A stretch of DNA of 64,000 nucleotides from Branchiostoma floridae (lineage: Eukaryota > Chordata > Leptocardii > Amphioxiformes > Branchiostomatidae): contig NC_049979.1 of NCBI RefSeq assembly GCF_000003815.2, forward strand, positions 24,151,752 through 24,215,751, given 5' to 3'. Numbering within the stretch: the first letter of the stretch is position 1; every line of letters begins with the position of its first letter. The position numbers were made by a program, and so were the translations under genes. Positions 61,772 to 64,000 of the stretch are shown here, one piece after another. The notes beneath the pieces were generated by a model, which worked only from the letters and a program-made list of their open reading frames with translations, made no database searches and was not told where the DNA came from.

Positions 61772-63914
61772 ATGCTTGGTTCAGTCATCGCACGAGGTGC
61801 CCTCGGTCGGGGTCTGCTCACCATGCGCCCCCAGATCCAGCAGAGAGCGGGGATCATGTCGGGACCGGCCCAAAATCCCATGAGTAGCACGGTAAGACGT
61901 TATGACATGATATTGATAGCCGACTTCACCTAGTTTTGTATACTACTAATCTTTATAGTCTATGTTCTTGAATTCTTGCTGTAAACGTTTGGTTGGTTGA
62001 TAAGACTAAAGTGTCTTGCTTTTTGTGTCGAGTTTTGATGTAACGTGCCACAAATAAAACAGTTGATCAAATCCACGTTTCATAACTTGCAAATCATCAA
62101 ATAATTTTATGAAAAAGAAGTAGTAACATCATTTGTTCATCACCTTCATGTATGCAGTTACTGTGGCTTGTATGAGATCACGTAACATGTTTCACCTTAA
62201 TACGTAGATTTGAACTATTACATATTTGTACTAGACAAAATAATTATGAGATGGTCATAAATCAGTCATCATCATATCTTGTCCTGCAACAAGTTCAGGC
62301 CCTTGTTTTATAAGCCAAACCAGATTAAATCTCATAAGAAATAAGTCAGGCTTTCCACACCAGGCAAACACAACTAACAAAATGATTAATACTATATTAT
62401 TAGTTACATTAATCATCTGGTGTATTTTGCCAGCCAGTAGGTACCCAGTATGAGTAATGAGGCTGTTTAACGTGGTCGAGGCACCTCCTCGAGCACGGGA
62501 CCCCCGTTTTACGTCCCTCCCGGAAGACGATTTCGTGGAAACTTCGTGAGGCTACAGCAATCCGGACGTCCTTGGTTGGTCTCCCATCCAAGCACTGTCC
62601 GGACCGTCGCGTTGCTTAACTTCCGAGATCGAGGGATCGGGTGTACCAACGCGCCACGCGGCCATTAATGAGAATTCAACAAAAACAATTGTATCACATG
62701 CATTATTCCTGTAATATGTAGATACCAGATTGACTCAAAAGCCAGTTTTCCCCCATTGTTTAGTCTACTTCCACCTCAATCCAAACAATAAACATATTAT
62801 TACGTCGATGTAGGTTAGACATCCAGGTAATAAGATATGGCAAACAGTGGTTACTCAAGCAACTGGAAATGATTTTGGAAACAATAGGGTATAAAAGATC
62901 AGTTCTTCCAGATCTCTTCAGTGCCACTGACGAAAGATGGTGGATACCATCTGAAACGTCTAATCTTTTCCAAAATCATATCCAGTTTCTTGAGTAACTG
63001 CTTTTTGGCTTAACAAACATATTAAGAGAGTTCAGTAGGGAAGGGAAGGTATTGAAATTTACCCAAACTCACGAAGGTTAAAAACAGTATAAAGGAAACT
63101 TTATGAAAACTGGTACATGTATTTAAAAAATTTGTTATCAATGTCAATTCTGTCAATCTGTGTCATCAAAGATGATGCCCTCACTGTGTCAGCTATGCAA
63201 ACTTGATTATTAGCTGCCTCCTATCTGCCAAAAGCAGAATTGCAACTCTACATACTTGCTGGAAAGCAGTAGCTATGGGTACATACATATACAGAGAAGA
63301 GCTGTTTATCTTTCTATATTGTCGAAAGAAAATGTGCCTCATGAAACAAAGAAGAGGCATTTTTGGATAGGTGCAAAGGCACTGTATAGAATCAGTTTCA
63401 TGCATAGACTCAGTTGCAAGAAATCAACAGCCCAGACAAGACAGAATGCAAACCACAAAAATAACCACTGGAGAAAATTTCCTTGCTAGTATCCATTTTT
63501 GTATGCTACAATCTATTGCATATGTCTCATTCATGGTTGTATGCTTGATATTTTGAACAATTTTTTTTATCTTGAACTTATACCTCAATTGCCTAAGCAG
63601 TCACACAAACTTTAGGAAAATCATGCAAAGTGATTTATTTATTTTTCATGACGCTCATATGAATTTCATAGAATTCCTTTGAATAATTAGGCATACCTGA
63701 AACTAAGTACTCTGTGCACAGTACCAGTACTAGTCCTTTTCTGTACTAGACTGACAGACATGTTCCAGTACTTCTAGTACAGTCATGGTAATGTCATACG
63801 ATTTGCCTTTCTATGTAGGACAAAGCCATCGGTGCCACAGCCCTCATGGCAGGTGTGATGGGCATCCCTGTATGGATCCTCTGCAACCTGAAGAGATACC
63901 AGGGCAAGGAGTGA
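61772..63914 (+). CDS. COX8: cytochrome c oxidase subunit 8-like protein, 71 aa
   Basis: Two exons, phase 0: 61772-61891 (donor ACG|GTAAGA) and 63819-63914 (acceptor TATGTAG; stop TGA 63912-63914). The first 40 residues are Arg-rich without acidic residues (MLGSVIARGALGRGLLTMRP), a mitochondrial presequence. The second exon gives a single membrane helix (AIGATALMAGVMGIPVWILC) followed by NLKRYQGKE, matching the COX8 pattern of a proline-containing helix ending W(I/V)L..L..Y with a charged tail. The length matches the roughly 70-aa precursor of vertebrate COX8. It would be an accessory subunit of respiratory complex IV in the inner mitochondrial membrane. Its place beside BTBD7 supports the call. 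Confidence 0.78.
62455..62665 (-). mobile_element. 5S-rRNA-headed SINE in the COX8 intron
   Basis: On the minus strand the head follows 5S rRNA: CCCGATC, GATCTCGGAAGTTAAGCA (box A at 62613-62622), then TGCTTGGATGGGAGACC (box C region, 62578-62594) and a terminal TTGCTGTAGCC. It continues into a non-5S tail with GGGACGTAAAACGGGGGTCC and CGTGCTCGAGGAGGTGCC. The tail recurs, diverged, at 9085-9235. This is the structure of 5S-derived (SINE3-type) SINEs, transcribed by RNA polymerase III from an internal promoter. Confidence 0.85.
62845..63000. repeat. inverted repeat of about 35-bp arms
   Basis: CAGTGGTTACTCAAGCAACTGG and ATGATTTTGGAAA on the left pair with TTTTCCAAAATCAT and CCAGTTTCTTGAGTAACTG on the right, around a centre containing GACGAAAGATGGTGGATACC. 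A GGTTAGACATCCAGG word just outside it (62813) also occurs at 39441, near a TTGCTTGAGTAAC. Confidence 0.7.
63655..63697. repeat. partial end of the GGGNGCCTAAC element
   Basis: CATATGAATTTCATAGAATTC then TTTGAATAATTAGGCATACC resembles the right end at 60240-60270. Confidence 0.45.
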
Positions 63915-64000
63915 AGAAGACAAGTAGAAGAAGAAGAAGAGCATCAACCAGCCTGAAGGAGACACGCACCCATTCTTGGACAACCCGCTGTCAGTACAGA

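Noticed and set aside
62455-62665. Considered as a functional 5S rRNA gene or tRNA gene
   Set aside because: It departs from 5S at many positions, continues into a SINE tail shared with another locus, and has no cloverleaf.

Overview
The window reads as a chordate nuclear genome, most likely a lancelet (Branchiostoma-type). Genes are split by short to medium introns with clean GT-AG junctions. Orthologues of vertebrate genes (RGS22, BTBD7, COX8) sit beside tandem-finger C2H2 genes and a fast-evolving paired-class homeobox gene. The non-coding DNA is full of short non-autonomous transposons and SINEs. The organism is inferred from content; no sequence search was possible.

Layout. (1) About 1-14.6 kb, plus strand: the last 19 coding exons (931 residues) of an RGS22-like multi-RGS protein whose 5' end lies outside the window. 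All exon phases join without a break. (2) About 15.5-25.5 kb: two C2H2 zinc-finger genes transcribed away from each other (minus 16.7-18.2 kb, plus 23.0-24.4 kb). Each array is cut by a stop and followed by decayed finger remnants. The plus gene also has an in-frame TGA between its best start codon and its first finger. (3) 30.2-32.8 kb, plus strand: a three-exon homeobox gene, 369 aa, with the homeodomain intron at 46/47 typical of the PRD class and a recognisable core promoter. (4) 33.3-35.0 kb, minus strand: a three-exon gene for a 290-aa protein with a probable N-myristoylation signal, family not recognised. (5) 35.6-61.1 kb, minus strand: BTBD7, seven coding exons (816 aa), an intron of about 11 kb, a probable 5' UTR exon and a long AT-rich 3' UTR. 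(6) 61.8-63.9 kb, plus strand: a two-exon 71-aa COX8-like gene, head-to-head with BTBD7 across a ~0.7-kb interval holding CCGGAA (ETS/GABP-type) motifs and one YY1-type motif.

The genes do not form a pathway. The most informative arrangement is the BTBD7-COX8 head-to-head pair, which recalls the neighbouring BTBD7 and COX8C on human 14q32. The most unusual sequence features are the truncated zinc-finger arrays, a family of 31-40-bp near-perfect palindromes between and around the zinc-finger and homeobox genes, a 38-bp tandem array abutting the BTBD7 stop codon, an intronic 24-bp-stem hairpin in RGS22, a hAT-like element with an intact 8-bp target duplication, and a 5S-rRNA-headed SINE.
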